Assembly: GCF_003148465.1 (NCBI RefSeq)
Contig: NZ_QGGI01000003.1
Span: 27,940 to 91,939, forward strand
Direction: 5' to 3'
DNA from: Oceanotoga teriensis
GTDB taxonomy: Bacteria; Thermotogota; Thermotogae; Petrotogales; Petrotogaceae
DNA: 64,000 bases
This document shows positions 62,173-64,000 of the stretch, one piece after another; the stretch's first letter is position 1; every line of letters starts with the position of its first letter. Both the position numbers and the translations under genes were made by a program. The notes beneath the pieces were generated by a model. The model made no database searches, had not been told where the DNA came from, and saw nothing but the letters and a program-made list of their open reading frames with translations.

Positions 62173-62610
62173 ATGAAAAAAAATTATTTTGTATCTATTT
62201 TTATTTTGTTATATCCTATTTTTATTTTTTCATTAAAAGCAGATAATCTTATGATCTTTGGGAAAGATATCTTTGATTTTGATGAAGTAAAAAATATAAG
62301 TGTGATTTTTAAAATGGAAAAAAAAGATTTTAGAGATTATGATTATTTTGTAGAATTTAAAGCTGATTTTGAAAAGAGAGATTCAAAAATATTCAAGATG
62401 AAATATGATGAAACTAAGGTTTCAAATAATTTTTCTGAATTAGTAAATGAAGAAAATTATATTCAAAGAGGTACTGAATATATCTTAATAAAAGAAGAAG
62501 AAATATATAAATTTAATTTGAATTTTTTTCAATTTATTAAACAAAACATAAAATCGAGTCAAGTTTTAGATTTTTATACTATAGCTCTTGATACAATATA
62601 TTCATATTAA
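62173..62610 (+). CDS. Small exported protein of unknown function
   Basis: A 145-residue protein with a signal peptide (MKKNYFVSIFILLYPIFIFSLKA) and a charged mature part rich in Lys, Asp, Phe and Tyr that I do not recognise. The start is ATG 62173 after GGAGGTG; an in-frame ATG lies ahead of this site. A TATAAT at 62150-62155 is so close to the ribosome site that it is unlikely to be its promoter. It may belong to the envelope-stress genes that follow. Confidence 0.65.
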   Translation: MKKNYFVSIFILLYPIFIFSLKADNLMIFGKDIFDFDEVKNISVIFKMEKKDFRDYDYFVEFKADFEKRDSKIFKMKYDETKVSNNFSELVNEENYIQRGTEYILIKEEEIYKFNLNFFQFIKQNIKSSQVLDFYTIALDTIYSY

Positions 62611-62699
62611 TATAACTTGATTTTTTATTAAAATATGTGTTATAATAAAAATAAGGTGTTATATAAAACTAATACACTATAATGGATAGAGGTGATAAT

Positions 62700-62975
62700 A
62701 TGAATAAAAGACTTTATAAATCAATATCAGACAGGAAAATTTCTGGAATTTGTGGTGGAATAGCTGAATATTTTAATATTGATCCAACCATAATTAGATT
62801 ATTATTTTTTGCATTAATTTTTGCTGGAGGTTTTGGAATAATAGCTTATATTGTTGGAATGATAATAATACCAGAAAAAACTATTATATATGGAGAAAAA
62901 AATTTTAAAGAAGATTTTAAAGAAGATTTTGATTATAAAAAAAAATATGAAGAACAAAACAAAGAAAATTTTTAA
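62700..62975 (+). CDS. PspC-domain protein 1
   Basis: A 91-residue PspC protein: KRLYKSISDRKISGICGGIAEYFNIDPTIIRLLF is the conserved opening, followed by one long hydrophobic segment (about 35-65) and a charged tail. PspC-like proteins sense envelope stress at the inner membrane. The start is ATG 62700 after GAGGTGAT; an in-frame start at 62682 lies upstream of that site. A second PspC gene follows at once. Confidence 0.85.
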   Translation: MNKRLYKSISDRKISGICGGIAEYFNIDPTIIRLLFFALIFAGGFGIIAYIVGMIIIPEKTIIYGEKNFKEDFKEDFDYKKKYEEQNKENF

Positions 62976-63013
62976 TTATATTTTTTATATTTATTAATAT
63001 GGAGGTGTGATGT

Positions 63014-63481
63014 ATGAACAGACTTTATCGTTCTAAAACAAATAGAATTTTTGCTGGTGTATGTGGTGGATTGGGCGATTATTTTAATGTTGATCCAGTT
63101 TTAATAAGGTTAATATGGTTTGCATCTATTTTTGCTTGGGGAACTGGATTATTAGTATACATAATTGCTGCTATAATAATTCCAAATGAACCAATAGGTT
63201 ATACAAGAGAAAGAGAAGAAGAATATAGACAATACGGTTCTTTTAATCAAGAATCAACAAAAAATTCTACATCTCAAAAAATTAATAATAAAGATGAAGG
63301 AAATCCAGAAATTTTTAAGGCTATAGTTGCTATAATAATAATTTTTGTTGGAGCATCATTACTCTTTAATATATTCGTGCCTTTTGATTTTTTTGCAAAG
63401 GCTTGGAAAATATTGATAAGTATAATATTAATATCACTTGGAGGATATATGATGTATTCTTCTGTTAAGGGGAGAAAATGA
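63014..63481 (+). CDS. PspC-domain protein 2 with C-terminal membrane segments
   Basis: A 155-residue protein starting with the same PspC domain (NRIFAGVCGGLGDYFNVDPVLIRLIWF) and first hydrophobic segment, then a polar linker (about 75-105) and two more membrane segments (AIVAIIIIFVGASLLF and ILISIILISLGGYMMY). Its stop overlaps the start of the next gene (ATGATG). The two PspC genes look like a duplication, with the second gaining a LiaI-like C-terminal part. Confidence 0.85.
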   Translation: MNRLYRSKTNRIFAGVCGGLGDYFNVDPVLIRLIWFASIFAWGTGLLVYIIAAIIIPNEPIGYTREREEEYRQYGSFNQESTKNSTSQKINNKDEGNPEIFKAIVAIIIIFVGASLLFNIFVPFDFFAKAWKILISIILISLGGYMMYSSVKGRK

Positions 63482-64000
63482 TGAGGGCGATAATTGGTCT
63501 TTTAATATTATTGATAGGAGTACTTTTATTAACTGGATTTTTTAATACTGGAATATTGTTTAGAATGATATTTAATTTTTTTAGACTGTGGCCAATCTTT
63601 TTCGTTTTCATAGGAATCTCAATTTTGTCAAGTATAAAAGGTTTAAGATGGATGAAATATGTGAATTATTTGCTTGGTATATTTTTTGCAATATATATAG
63701 TTTTTATGCCTCTTGAGAGCAGATTCTTTGATTTTAATTCGGAAAATAGAAACTTTGAAATATTGAATACAGAAAGTAAAAATGTAGATATAGATATAGA
63801 TTATCCATCAGTAGTGCTTGCGATTGAAGTAAAAGATATAGACCAAATATCGATTGAATACGATTCAGATGATTTAAAACCAGATATAAAAATTCTTAAT
63901 GATAAAATAAAAATAGATTATGATGATAATTTTCTTAAAGGAACAAATAGATATATAACCTTGGTTTTACCAAAAGATAAAAATTACAAAATAGATATTG
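63478..64000 (+). CDS. LiaF/DUF5668-like membrane protein, 3'-truncated by window edge
   Basis: An open frame from ATG 63478 (or 63481) through the end of the window, at least 174 codons. The first 85 residues have three to four membrane segments, including LWPIFFVFIGISIL, the LiaF_TM/LiaI pattern. After them comes a soluble, beta-rich part (DIDIDYPSVVLAIEVKDIDQISIEYDSDDLKP) like the DUF4097 repeat domain of LiaF-type proteins. It overlaps the second PspC gene by four bases, so the three genes form one envelope-stress operon. The 3' end lies outside the window. Confidence 0.75.
   Translation, partial: MMRAIIGLLILLIGVLLLTGFFNTGILFRMIFNFFRLWPIFFVFIGISILSSIKGLRWMKYVNYLLGIFFAIYIVFMPLESRFFDFNSENRNFEILNTESKNVDIDIDYPSVVLAIEVKDIDQISIEYDSDDLKPDIKILNDKIKIDYDDNFLKGTNRYITLVLPKDKNYKIDI

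Noticed and set aside
1..64000. CRISPR array, insertion sequence or rRNA genes
   Set aside because: No regularly spaced repeats, transposase motifs, terminal inverted repeats or rRNA-like sequence were seen.

Overview
The window is very AT-rich bacterial chromosomal DNA, densely packed with genes that carry strong GGAGG-type ribosome sites. The gene content points to the phylum Thermotogota, probably the Petrotogales (Petrotoga, Geotoga or Oceanotoga-like). The clues are an RsmH whose N-terminus matches the Thermotoga protein, SpoVS in a gene set with no other sporulation gene, a peptide-type ABC transporter beside a beta-glycosidase, PPDK, ferredoxin-dependent 2-oxoacid oxidoreductase subunits, and an archaeal-type GH1. 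The genus is an inference; no rRNA is present.

Region 1 (1-7.6 kb) is a nucleotide-sugar cassette: a formyltransferase cut by the window edge, an aminotransferase relic, an NDP-hexose 2,3-dehydratase, a 3-ketoreductase, a DegT aminotransferase, RmlA and RmlB. Together they could make a dTDP-4-formamido-2,4,6-trideoxyhexose. A metallo-beta-lactamase-fold gene broken by a one-base shift follows. Region 2 (7.6-13.7 kb) is a flagellar filament locus: two nearly identical flagellins, a large GT2 glycosyltransferase and FliD. Good sigma-28 promoters precede the first flagellin and fliD, and both flagellin leaders carry a GGA-loop hairpin of the kind CsrA binds. The sugar cassette may feed flagellin glycosylation.

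Region 3 (13.7-30.1 kb) is housekeeping: phosphoglucomutase, TruA, two uncharacterised proteins, SecA, RF2, a small division cluster (RsmH, FtsL-like, PASTA-type PBP), HolA, then on the minus strand a GAF histidine kinase, YgiQ and tRNA-Asp. Region 4 (30.3-40.9 kb) holds a metallophosphoesterase, an orphan binding protein, PPDK, an orphan OadB followed by only the delta and alpha subunits of a 2-oxoacid:ferredoxin oxidoreductase, a GGDEF protein, and the overlapping spoVS operon.

Region 5 (41-56.8 kb) is carbohydrate metabolism: a LacI regulator with galT and galK, then manC, glgB and dprA on the minus strand, then a five-gene oligosaccharide ABC transporter with an archaeal-type GH1 and its own LacI regulator. 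Repressor-like sites lie in the promoters of both systems. Region 6 (56.8-64 kb) is accessory: a ferritin-like DUF2202 protein, a phosphotransferase-fold protein with an altered catalytic motif, a MerR regulator behind a 19-bp-spacer promoter with a 40-codon upstream ORF, MATE and EamA exporters, a probable unlisted small RNA on the minus strand (about 61965-62082), and a PspC-PspC-LiaF-like envelope-stress operon that runs off the end.
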